A stretch of 64,000 nucleotides of DNA from Siphonodentalium dalli. Lineage: Eukaryota > Mollusca > Scaphopoda > Gadilida > Siphonodentaliidae. Below the pieces are notes generated by a model that had not been told where the DNA came from, did no database searches, and was given only the letters and a program-made list of their open reading frames with translations. The position numbers and the translations under genes are program-made. Location: positions 143,611,954 through 143,675,953 of the forward strand of contig CP136064.1 of NCBI GenBank assembly GCA_032622095.1, written 5' to 3'. Below, in pieces: positions 23,441 to 33,642 of the stretch. The first letter of the stretch is position 1. Each line of letters opens with the position of its first letter.

Positions 23441-23815
23441 GCTCTATTGACTTATTCTTCCATGTTTTAACTTGTTTTTAATCAATAAATGTTCGGATGT
23501 TTCATCATGTAAAATGCATATATTCATGTTATTATTCGAATTTGTTGATGTGTGTTAATTACTATGTATATATATCCATTACTATTGTTGCCAATAAAAC
23601 GTTAAGTACAAACATAATCTCCATTGTCATCAAAAGACCGGTCCCAAATCAAAGGCAATTAACATGCCGTCCAATTAACACACACGCTACCTAATTACCC
23701 GAATTGAATAGGGGCCGAACAAGCCCGGCCGAACAAGCCCGGTCGAAAGAGCCCAGGACCGAAATTCCAAGACCGAAACGTCCATGGATCGAATCGACCC
23801 GCTCCCCTTCGGGGT

Positions 23816-24708
23816 CATGGTAAAAAAGTTGGTTTGACAATTTTCCGCGGAATGCTTCTAGAAATGTCTTTTCTGAGAATTATGACCAGACTACCACCCA
23901 TGCAGCTTAGAAATCAATAGGACTCTATATATTATTATACCAGTATCAAACAGTATATATATATAGATACAGTTAGGGTGGCTGCATGGTTGAGAGTTAA
24001 ATCTTTTATCTCTGCATGATCATGATCGGCAGATGTTTAACCCATACTTGGGCGATAGTAATTAGCTATTTTCAGCTTGGAATCTAAAATCAATAACATT
24101 CAATGTTAATATTCAAAGATTATAATTTTTTTTTTTAAATAGGCCCTAACTCTGTTAAAAAATCGCATCAAACCCACATTCGAATTCTATCTGTATTTTG
24201 GGCTGAGAAACAGATAAAAAATTTGGTTTGAGTTATCGCACCATGCGTAAAATGTCTACCGACAGATGGACGGACGACGAGTGGTCAATCCGGATGTCGA
24301 CAATTTGTGTACCATACTATGGTATGGGTACACATAAAACTCAAAATAACTTAATCAATCAATAGGGGCAAGGAGTGTGTCAAAATAAACGTATCAGGAA
24401 TGGTCACCGAAGGACCCTCCATACCAAACATAAGCTATATACTATGAGTAGGCTGATGGTTCTTGAGATGAAATTGTTTTAAGAATTACTATGGAGGGAA
24501 AGAGTTATGGCCCTGGCTTCTCACCTATTTGACCTGATGAACTCATTTGAACAAATCTGAATGTGAGTCACCTAGGGGATAACCACACTAAAATATATAA
24601 ACCCATTCGGAGAAGAAAACAATTGATGGATGGATGGAAAGACATCCTGACAGACAGATGGGTGTGAGAACAGTCTGACAGAGAGACAGACAAATTCAAT
24701 CCAATATA
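23816..24708. repeat. Dispersed non-coding repeat (type R1), partial
   Basis: 24460-24610 (AAAGAGTTATGGCCCTGG, GAACAAATCTGAATGTGAGT) is repeated at 25740-25860. The phrase ATGATCGGCAGATGTTTAA near 24020 recurs near 34190 beside GGCGATAGTA. No coding. A 16-base C run follows at 24709-24724. Confidence 0.6.
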
Positions 24709-24810
24709 CCCCCCCCCCCCCCCCAAGTTTTCTTTGCAAAATCAGGGTATGAGTTCAACTGGATACCGGTGGTTAAGAAAATAATATTCGAACAGCAAGC
24801 TTGAATATAG

Positions 24811-25202
24811 TGTCTGACATTTGCAGAATGAGGTCCCCAAAGGATGAATTTAGTGATGCAATCCTGCAAGGTGGGCTAGCATCACCAAATTCACCCCTCT
24901 GGGGACCTCAACTGATATGGGAGACATAGGAACAGATTGAAGTTCTCCAGTTAAAGTTGGTGATGTCCACCCATTGGGCACCTCAATTATGCATTTATCT
25001 TCTGCAAATTAGGGGATATAGAAACTGAACAGACGGGAAAAAGTAAGTAAAAATGTCAATTAAGACCCTATATACTTCCCAGAAGATGAGGCCTTAAGCA
25101 GAATGAGCTCCCTGGATAATGTATTTGGTGATGCTAGCCTCCTGTGCATGGTAGCATAACTAAATTCACCCTCTGGTGACCTCATTCTGCAAATGTCAGA
25201 CA
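24811..25202. mobile_element. Hairpin-rich 0.4-kb inverted-repeat element
   Basis: The ends TGTCTGACATTTGCAGAATG (24811) and its exact reverse complement (to 25202) form a perfect inverted repeat of 25 bp, with weaker similarity 15-20 bp further out. Inside, 24828-24857 is again mirrored by 24877-24911, giving nested hairpins. The structure is MITE-like. No clear target duplication was found. Confidence 0.55.
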
Positions 25203-25599
25203 CACTAAATTCAGGTTTGGGAACAACAATTTGTTTTGATTTTAATGACACACACTAAGCAGTTGTTTACACATGTCTGCCAGATAACATCTCAATTGAT
25301 GACTGTGTATTATTAACTCTCTCTGTCTGGAGATAATACAATTGACTGAATCTGCTGGTGGGAGAGGTGAGTTGGGAGATGAGATGGGGTGGGGGTGCTG
25401 TTGGTTGGGGGCAGGGTGGTGGTCCGGGTCTAGTGGGGGAGGGTGATGGAAAGGTAAAGTTTCCATGATTTCATTAAAGATTTTCTTAACTCTGCGGATG
25501 TTACAATGGTGTTAGTTTTTCTAATTTTTAAACATGTTTAAAAAAAAAATGTATGTTGAATTGATCAAGGAGTTCAATCTGAATATATTTTTTTTAGCT

Positions 25600-25980
25600 A
25601 TGTCCCTGGCTCCACCCATATTTGACCCAGTGACCCGATTTGAACAAATCTGAACCCCAGTCATCCAAGGACCCTCAGTACCAAATATAATCTAAATCGG
25701 CCCAATGGTTCTAGACAAGAAGTTGTTCTAAGAATTACCATGGAGGAAAGAGTTATGGCCTTGGTTTCGCAACTAACTGACCTGGTGACCTCATTTGAAC
25801 AAATTTGAATGTGAGTCACCTAGGGAACATCCACATCAAATATGAACCCATTCAGTCTAATAGTTCTGGGGAAGAAGACGATTCTTGACGGATGGACGGA
25901 TGGATGGACGGATGGATTGATGGACGGACGGATGGATGGACGAGGAGTGATGACTATAGCTCCACCGGAGACTTTGCCTC
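25600..25980. repeat. Dispersed repeat R1 copy with GGAC/GGAT microsatellite
   Basis: Second copy of the R1 text (GAGTTATGGCCTTGG, GTGAGTCACCTAGGG), ending in short tandem GGATGGAC steps at 25880-25940. Confidence 0.65.
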
Positions 25981-28212
25981 AGGTGAGCTAAAAAGTCACA
26001 CCGGAAACAGAACGATGCGAGTTAGAACCGTTAAAGTTATATATTCAGAGCGATATGAGGTAGGTTAATTTATGGAATAAAATTGGTCTGTCAGACGCTA
26101 AATTCTGTATAAAATTCTTTCATGTACTGATGCAACATCTTTTGATCACCAGAACAGGATAGGAGTGTGACAGAGGCAAGAACACGCACACGCCCAGACC
26201 CAGACATAAGAATCACATTATATATATACACACACATACACTCTTTATCAATGACACTGCGGATAGGAACGCTCTTTAACTATCAACACGATTAACCCCG
26301 AAGTGCCGTTTTTTGTGACTGAGTGGGGAACGGGTGCTCTGAGCTTCGCCAAAATGCCGCGACGACCATTCCCGTGGGTTTTTACCCTTAGATGGGAAGT
26401 TTGAGCCCAATCGGTGCAGCCGTTTTCGAGTCTATAGAGGACAAATATATTTACGTAGTTCTCAAAAATTTGTAGGAAACTCGTTACGAAGACACCTATG
26501 CACCGCTTTCCCATATTTTATATTTTACTCTCAAATATATTTTTGGTCACCTGTTAGTGCTGGACAACTCCTTTACAGTTTCATACCATGTATAATTAAA
26601 CGCCACTCATGCTGGGCATTGGTCGACTGCGGAAGTGGTAAAGTACTATAAAGGTACACCTATTATGTTAATTTTCTTATATTGAGCAGTGTAGCCCATA
26701 CAATATCTTTACTAACGTATTCAACACGTATACAATACGGAAAACGTCGACGTCACGAGTCACAAATTACATCAACTTTATCTTTTGAACAAGAACTACA
26801 AACTTTATTAATAAAGTCGCCTATCAGTTTGATAAAAATGGCTATAAATTAAATTATGCTGCAAGTTACAACTCGCGCCCCATCGTTGTAAGTAACGTTG
26901 TAACATTCCGCATAACAAACTCGTGCGTTAATTTTCACCCCATATATGTGTGGTTCTGTCTATTTTATATGAATGAATAATCATTCCAGAGTGTATTTAT
27001 AAAATAATAGATGCCAGAAGTTGCATATTGTTGGCTTTAAAGTGCTAAATTGGAGCTTGGTCAATATTTACTACGTGCCTATCAACAATGCCACTTGCCT
27101 ATCATAACAAGTTTGTGCTTTGCCATGAGCCTATCTGCGGAGGCAATATGCCTGTCATAAATTTGTGATATGACACTCAGGAAAATCGATATTTTTCCAC
27201 GAAAAATATGTCTTTTATTGTGGATTTTGGTTTCATTGTATCAATGGAATGTGCATCTAGTGACATGTGTACACGAAGCCTACATATCGAGATTTCTACC
27301 ATTTATATTAGGTAGTTTCTTTGATAAACGACAAAAACCGGTTGTAAAATTCGACAAATTAAGTAATAACAAATATATCTAAAGGCACACGGCTATCACA
27401 AATGGTGTATGAATACACCAGTCATGGTCCTATCTAATGCCATAAGCGTTCTCGCCAGGTGGATTCCAGAACGTATGATTTTCCTCAAATTCTGAGCACA
27501 CGTGTGAAAACCGCCACACAATATCACTACAGCAATATGCCTACCCACAGCCACCAGCCAAAATGGTTATCGGGCGTGATTTTGTTGCTTCTGCATTTTA
27601 TTGTGACCGCAATTGGTTGTGAATGTTCCATTTCCTGGTTAGTAAATTTGACCGAGTCATTTGCTAACTTCTGATTGGCTGGGACGAGTGCATCCATGAA
27701 TATTAGCCAATCAGGTGTTATCGTGCTATTTTTGTAATGCGGGAAACCGAATTCATTCATTAGTTCGAAAACATTGCAAAGATACGCATAGGAATTTAAT
27801 AATTCCCTCCCTCCCGCCCTAAAACTAAATTTATCCCGTTATATAGATATAATTACACATATGTTTTTCACATCAACACAGGTCTATCTATGGGGAATTT
27901 GACAAATTTGTTCTGGCGTGTGAAATGGAAAAAATGTATATGTATACGGTACTTGTATGCTACTGTAAATTGTGTCCGTCCATATATGTTTTGTAATTGT
28001 GTAATGGTCTTTGTATTTGTTAGCATGACCTGTTATGTTTTGTGAATATGCGTGTTTGAGAGCGAATGTGAGTATGTGCTAGCAGGGTGAATGAGGTGAG
28101 TGGGTATGTTATCGGATACATTGAGCCCTAATAAATTGTGTACTTATACACTCTAGTCTATTCATTTACCCTGTCTACCCCTATATGTAGTATGCGGTGA
28201 GGGAGTAATTTA
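25981..28212. other. No recognisable gene; CCAAT-rich patch
   Basis: Open frames here are short and domain-free. 27600-27715 has three CCAAT-type sites (CAATTGG near 27611, GATTGG near 27674, GCCAATC near 27707), which could be part of an upstream regulatory region, but no adjacent exon stands out. A frame at 27459-27674 contains a hydrophobic stretch but no other support. Confidence 0.35.
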
Positions 28213-28612
28213 ATCTGAATTGCTTTAATTTTTGCTTGGCTTGGTTATCTTTTGATCTGCATTAATTTTATATATTTATATAGAGTTTAACTTTAGCTAG
28301 CGTTCTCAAATGGGAGGTTTCAATCTCTGAACTGCCAACTGATTTCTGTCCTTAAGACCTTATAATTTCATATTTATGTCATTTTGGGCCATAGTTAGAG
28401 ATATTATATAGTAATAGTCCCACATACCACTTTATTCGCTATATCCTCTGTTGCATTCCCAGGCAGGTAAACTTAAATATAAAAACAATTAAAACTAAAA
28501 ATAATATGATAAAAGCATATGTTACTAAATATGTTCCATACGATAATAGTAAATCCCGGGTATAAATTAACTGCAAAATAACACCTTTTTAGACTCATGA
28601 GATATATTATTG
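28213..28612 (+). repeat. Gypsy-associated repeat, copy 1
   Basis: Sequence beginning CTGAATTGCTTTAATTTTTG recurs at 30107-30330 and 30807-31664 (the latter interrupted). The three copies share orientation and about 90% of bases by eye. Copy 1 ends in CTCCCTTTCAG, an acceptor-like string, directly before the integrase fragment. Confidence 0.7.
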
Positions 28613-28619
28613 TGCTCCC

Positions 28620-29701
28620 TTTCAGTTGATGTTCGGAAGAGAACCACGGTTACCTCTTGATGTTTTATTTGGTCTGAATAAACCTGATTCTGATCAAACT
28701 TCTTATTGTGATTATGTTTCAGACCTTAGACAGAGACTTTCTGATTCTTACAGATTAGCATCCAAATCTATGTCTGGTGCTCAAAGTGGAAATGCCAAAT
28801 ATTATAATCGAAAGCTTCGTGGTGCAACTATACATGTAGGTGACAGAGTCTTAGTAAAGAGTCATTAGCTTTCGAAGGCAGACATAAATTGGCAGATAAG
28901 TGTGATTCTGAAGTTTATACAGTTAAATCTCAACCAAATTCTGACATTCCTGTTTTTAATTTAGAAGATGACAGTGGAAAGCAAAGAACTTTACATAGGA
29001 ACCACTTGTTGCCTATTGGTTCTTTACCCTTTGACTTTTCAGTTGACGACACAGCCCTTAAATCTCCTCTTGAACAGAGAGATGCTGATGCCCCAATTGC
29101 AGATCCTCTTATCCCACCTGTACGGCCACCAGAGCCTAAGGTTCGGAAACGTCATATTCCAGGTACTGGTAGTGATACTTCACGTGATGAAGTTCATGAT
29201 AACCATATTAATGGTTCAGACCATATAGATGGTTCAGATGAAGAGTCGGTAATTTGTTTTGTTCCACAGGGCGTTGCAGGTATAAAATCTGCTCCTAATG
29301 CAGTGGACAGTTCAGCTCCATCTCGTCGGGGTGACGACTTTCCTGCGAGATTGGAAGCTGGTGGTATTTCTTCTTCCTGTGGTGACGACCGCACTCAAAT
29401 AGATGAGTTCAGGGAAGTTAGAACTGATGTCGATGATGACAGTACTATTGTTGATATTTCAGCTACACAGGATTCGACAGGTCAACTTGAACTTGGTTCC
29501 ACAGGTGATAGCAATGATGAGGCTGATGAGAATAATGATGATGAAGTTGTTGATATTACCCGTGTACCTTTAGCACCTATTGCAGAAGATACTGTTGTTG
29601 TTGATGGTAATGTTGATGGTGCGAAAGCGAATGACAGAAAGATACTAAGAACTTCCATAGATGCAGTCAACCAGAGGCGAGAATTACTTGGAATAATTTG
29701 A
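28620..29701 (+). pseudogene. Gypsy (Ty3-type) integrase C-terminal fragment with acidic tail
   Basis: The first block, from about 28623, reads LMFGREPRLPLDVLFG and ends RGATIHVGDRVLVKS. A frameshift near 28862 leads to AFEGRHKLADK...SEVYTV and TLHRNHLLPIGSLP, the GPY/F-like end of Ty3/gypsy integrases. It continues into a long Asp/Glu/Ser-rich tail with many DD runs, ending at TGA 29699-29701. The fragment lacks gag, protease, RT, RNase H and the integrase catalytic core. It begins exactly after an acceptor-like CTCCCTTTCAG, so a processed or spliced origin is possible. The frameshift argues against an intact domesticated gene. Confidence 0.75.
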
Positions 29702-30806
29702 GGCTCTATTAAAGCCACCATGAGCCTTTAATTAAATGCTGCAGTTTAAATGCAGCACAATATTGTGCACCAACATACACATATATTTGAGATAAGAATT
29801 ACATCCTGCAATGGTGCATAGCCACTAATTATCCTGTAGGGGATTACCTTGCTAATTAGAATGGATCAAACTGATTGTTTACCTGTGTACCTGTTGCCAC
29901 CCCAGGGGTATCATCCCTGTCAGGTGAGTGGGGCACAAGAGATTGATGTTAGCCTCTGATCTCAAGTGATATATGGACATAATTTTTTAATAGGGGAAGC
30001 ATTTCACCTGACTCAGACCACTTTGTTTGGACAGTGGGACTGCATGTATACTAGCCTGTACACAAAACAGCAATCAGATGTTGGAAGAAAGTTTTGTGTC
30101 AAAATAATCTGAATTGCTTTAATTTTTGCTAGGCTTGGTTATCTTTTGATCTGCAATAATTTTATATATTTATATAGAGTTCAACTTTAGCTAGCGTTCT
30201 CGAATGGGAGGTTTCAATCTCTGAACTGTCAACTGATTTCTGTCCTTAAGACCTTATAATTTCCCATTTATGTCATTTTGGGCCATAGTTAGAAAGATTA
30301 TATAGTAATAGTCCCACTTATACCACCTCATTTGCTTAATTTTTTAATAGGTGAGCATTCACCTGACTCAGACCACGTTATGTTTGGACAGTGGGACTGT
30401 ACACAAAACTTTAAACATATTTTATTGTGAATTATTCAATTTACAAAGGGATTGGGTACAAGTTACAGAAACTTACAGGAGACCCCTCTCCCAATACAAA
30501 GTTGAAATTACAGTATTTGTTTACAAGATGACAGTGTGTTTACAATTGTGGTGTAACACATAACTGAAAATAAAGAAGATAAAGGTTATAATGGTAAGAG
30601 TGTGGACTGAGTGTGTTGATTGTCAACCGTCTCTCTGGATACATATGAAATGAGGACGGGCCAGGACGTCTATTCGTTTTACTTATGTTGCTGTATATAT
30701 CTGATGGTATATTTTCGGGAGATTAATCCTGATTAAAGCGTGTTGTCACAGCTATGTATGACAAAACAGCAATCAGATGTTGGGAGAAAGTTTTGTGTCA
30801 ACAATA
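29702..30806 (+). repeat. Gypsy-associated repeats, partial tandem copies
   Basis: After the integrase fragment, the string ACCTGACTCAGACCAC...GACAGTGGGACTG occurs at about 30007 and 30361. The string AGCAATCAGATGTTGG..GAAAGTTTTGTGTCA occurs at about 30070 and 30770. Copy 2 of the CTGAATTGCTTTAA repeat lies at 30107-30330. The arrangement looks like an old tandem duplication, possibly LTR-derived. I could not define LTR ends. Confidence 0.55.
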
Positions 30807-31125
30807 ATCTGAATTGCTTTAAGTTTTGCTGGGCTTGGTTATTTTTTGATCTGCATTAATTATATATATTTATATAGAGTTTAACTTTAGCTAGCATTCC
30901 TCGAATGGGAGGTTTCAATCTCTGAACTGCCAACCGATTTCTGTCCTTAAGACCTTATAATTTCCTATTTATGTCATTTTGGGCCGTAGTTAGAAAGATT
31001 ATATATTAATAGTCCCAATTATACCACCTCATTCGCTATATCCTTGGTTGTATTCCCAGGCAGGTAAACTTAAATATAAAAAAAATTAAAACTAAAAATA
31101 ATATGATAAAAGCATATGCTATTAA

Positions 31126-31573
31126 CCCTTTGAGTGCCAGGTCTGCTTTTTGTATCAACCCATATACCCTGTGCCAATGCATTCTCTTATATATGCGAGT
31201 CGACCATAGGTCGCCTCGCATATATAAGAGAATGCATTGGCCTAACAATTTTTCATAATTTGTTATTTTTTACAATTTTATTAATTTTTTCTTATATTCT
31301 TTAACTCTTCAGTGCCAGACTTATTTTGTAGGTTTAGTGCCAGGGAATCTTACGTTTTTCATGGGCATCAAAATTATTACTATGAATACTTGGTGATAGT
31401 TTTGAGTTATAACATGCCCCTAAGGTTTTATCCAGTTTGTTTTTAAATTCGCTATAGCATGGTTAAGCATACCCAAAAAAAATTCAACCAAAAAACAAAA
31501 CAAAACAAATCTAAAAAAAAAAATTTTTTTTTTTTTTTAGGTCCCGTGAGATCGGCCCCTGGCACTGAAAGGG
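31126..31573. mobile_element. piggyBac-type MITE with TTAA duplication
   Basis: The termini are CCCTTTGAGTGCCAG and the inverse CTGGCACTGAAAGGG, flanked by TTAA on both sides (31122-31125, 31574-31577). The related uninterrupted repeat (copy 1, near 28525) shows the empty-site layout. It is 448 bp long with no transposase. It contains a perfect hairpin at 31173-31241, and AGTGCCAG motifs recur internally. Confidence 0.9.
31173..31241. repeat. Perfect hairpin inside the MITE
   Basis: A 27-bp perfect arm (31173-31199) starting GCCAATGCATTCTCTTATAT is mirrored at 31215-31241, with a CGACC/GGTCG inner stem (31201-31205, 31209-31213) and a 3-base loop. A related string (ATATAAGAGAATGCACTGG) occurs alone at about 34352-34370. 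Confidence 0.9.
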
Positions 31574-31577
31574 TTAA

Positions 31578-31760
31578 ATATGTTCCATACGATAATAGTA
31601 AATCTCGGGTATAAATTAACTGCAAAATAACACCTTTTTAGACTCATGAGATATATTATTGTGCAATAACACAATAATATATCTCATGAGTCTAAAAAGG
31701 TGTTATTTTGAAGTTAATTTATACCTCCAGATTTACTATTATCATATACAGAAGACTCAT
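31578..31760. repeat. Palindrome at the end of gypsy repeat copy 3
   Basis: The last roughly 85 bp of copy 3 (AATATGTTCC...GATATATTATTGTG) are followed after a few bases by their inverse to about 31760. Confidence 0.8.
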
Positions 31761-31874
31761 ACGGCTATTTCTCAATATAATATGTTCCATATATACACTT
31801 CTATGTAAAGCCAACACCATGAGTTGACAAACTAAATCCTGTGAGGTAAAATACATGGAATGTAACATATATCC

Positions 31875-31917
31875 ATGACAGAAAGATACTAAGAACTTCC
31901 ATAGATGCAGTCAACCA
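31875..31917 (+). pseudogene. 43-bp scrap of the gypsy tail
   Basis: Identical for 43 bases to 29631-29673 (KILRTSIDAVN codons). It is a detached fragment beyond the palindrome. Confidence 0.85.
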
Positions 31918-32149
31918 TGGTTCCAAAATAGCCCACTATCTTAATAACCCCGATGCAAACTGAGAAATGAACTATTGAAAAGAGAGGAAATATGAGTGAG
32001 ATATTTAAATGCAACCAATGGCAGTGATGCAAGAAACGTTTTATTTATCAATTCTTGCAAAGGTGTATGCATATGCTTAACTCAACTTGGGGAGGAGTTA
32101 GTTTTATGCTGAACAGTCAATAGAATGACAATGAAGAAGGAAAGTCAAA

Positions 32150-32765
32150 GTTTCCGTAAGGGCTTGTATTTTGTAGATGAAATTATTTTCATTTCAAACA
32201 TTTCACCAATAAATGTGGGCTGCAGGGTGTCTTGGTTTGAAATCCAAGATGGTTGCTTGGTGGCCATGTTTTTCAACAAATTCAAAAAATTTGATGGCTT
32301 CCATCTAGTGGTCACCGAGAAGATCCATATAAAGTTTGGTGACGATCGTATGAAGGATGTGGTATGCACAGGACATGCCAAAGGATTTATTCATGCAAAG
32401 AGTAAAATCCAAAATGGCTGCCGGAGGCCAAGTTTTTCAAAGAAATTCGGAAAAATTATATAGCTCCCATCTAAAGATGATCCTAAACATGCATGAATAG
32501 TTAAAAATATTTTTCTGATAAAATGCGTGCTGCAGGGTGCGCCAATTAATTCAAATTTGAGATCCAAGATGGCAATGTTTTTGACAAATATTTTGTGAAA
32601 AATCAATGGCTCATATCTAGAGGTCACCCTGAAGATCCATAAGAAGTGGTGATGATCATCGATCAAGGGATGTGGTCTGAAGGGTGTGCCAAAGGATTTA
32701 GGCATACAAAGAGTAAAATTCAAGATGGCTGTCGGGCCAGTGGCAGAAGCCATATTTTTCATGTT
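32150..32765 (+). repeat. ATGGCC tandem/dispersed repeat, block 1
   Basis: About three degenerate copies of a unit containing AAATCCAAGATGGC, a GGCCATGTTTTT-like part, AAGTTTGGTGACGATCG and AAAGGATTTA..CAAAGAGTAAAATCCA. The same family is at 39050-40400 and, inverted, at 56880-58190. Confidence 0.8.
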
Positions 32766-32767
32766 TT

Positions 32768-32946
32768 TACCAAGCTTTACTGAGGTTGCAACCTAGCTTT
32801 ACCTGCAAGGCTGCAGCTAAGCTTTACCAAGCTTTACTAAGGAGTCACTAATGTTGCAACCGAGCTTTACCAAGCTTTACTATAAAGGTTGCAACCTTGC
32901 TTTACCAAGGTTGCTGCCTAGCTTTACCAAGCTTTACAAATGTTGC
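32768..32946 (+). repeat. GCTTTACCAAGCTTTACT minisatellite
   Basis: AGCTTTACCAAGCTTTAC with GGTTGCAACC spacers recurs about five times. Confidence 0.85.
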
Positions 32947-33099
32947 ACATGTCTGTTATTTAAAAGCCAAATCTCTAATGGCACTACAGAGGCTTCAACT
33001 TTGACTATATCATCATCTTTAATGATACAATCTCTTAGAATTGACAACAGTCTGAACTAGAGATGGGCCTGTCCCAGATGGGACTGAGGTATAACCCCC

Positions 33100-33460
33100 G
33101 TATTCAACATGTTATTTGAATGTAGTAGCTCTGCAAAATTATGCATGTTGCGAAAATGTTCTAAGTCGAAAAAGGGGAATAACTCCACACAAAAAAAGTC
33201 GGATATACGTCATAATCGCAGGTGCACAGGTTACCATGGTACTAAATATCTGTGCCAAGTTAAAAAAAAATTGACCTAAAAATGTAGGAATAAAAGCTCG
33301 AACAAAATTATAAATGTTGCGAAAATTTCTAAGTAGAAAAAGGGGGGATAACTCCACCAAAAAAAGTCCGACAGATGTCATAATCGCAGGTGCACAAATT
33401 TTTGTCCATGGACGGACGGACAGACAGATGGACAAGCTGATTCCAGTATACCCCCTCACA
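33100..33460 (-). repeat. Dispersed repeat (type R2), two tandem copies
   Basis: Contains two copies of AAAAAGGGG..ATAACTCCAC...CATAATCGCAGGTGCAC. A third relative lies at 37290-37700, with the shared text ACCATGGTACTAAATATCTG. It ends in GGACGGACAGACAGATGG steps. Confidence 0.65.
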
Positions 33461-33481
33461 ACTCACCCCCCACAACTCGTT

Positions 33482-33506
33482 GGGGGGGGGGGGGGGGGGG
33501 GGGGGG
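33482..33506 (+). repeat. Poly(G) tract, 25 bases
   Basis: Uninterrupted G run. Confidence 0.95.
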
Positions 33507-33581
33507 TTTATAACAATACAATATTTTCAATCATGCTATTGTTCATTCAAAGTTCACTTCTCAAGTTCTCAGTCAGAATTT

Positions 33582-33642
33582 AAAAATTCTATTAAGATTG
33601 AGATAAATTGTTACAATTTATCTCAATCTTAATAGAATTTTT
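33582..33642. repeat. Near-loopless perfect palindrome
   Basis: A 30-bp left arm (33582-33611, AAAAATTCTATTAAGATTGA...) and an exact 30-bp inverse (33613-33642) are separated by one base. Confidence 0.95.

Larger units (their letters stand above)
16555..23815. mobile_element. Composite bounded by GC-rich inverted repeats
   Basis: The left boundary (about 16560-16650) contains GGTTCGGCCGGGC repeats and GGGTCGGGGTCGATTCGG. The right boundary (about 23711-23815) carries the inverse, GGCCGAACAAGCCCGGCC repeats, GACCGAA and GAATCGACCCG. The terminal similarity is about 95 bp, and inside it the motif GGCCGAAC is itself tandemly repeated. Between the boundaries are two 193-bp direct repeats, a Helitron-like array and a Penelope-like dimer. 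I could not define a target duplication, and the outer ends are approximate. Either an old TIR element was filled by later insertions or two related ends happen to face each other. Confidence 0.5.
30807..31664 (+). repeat. Gypsy-associated repeat, copy 3, split by a MITE
   Basis: Equivalent to 28213-28612, but interrupted at TTAA (31122-31125) by the piggyBac-type element. It resumes at 31574. Confidence 0.75.

Noticed and set aside
27459-27674. Small membrane protein
   Set aside because: One hydrophobic stretch in an isolated 71-codon frame, with another frame open on the opposite strand. No splice or homology support.
28213-31120. A complete gypsy element with LTRs
   Set aside because: The repeats on both sides of the integrase fragment are three same-strand copies without TG...CA ends, primer-binding site or other pol domains.
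31173-31241. A microRNA gene
   Set aside because: The arms are perfectly paired and lie inside a piggyBac-type MITE. Perfect pairing is atypical for animal pre-miRNA.
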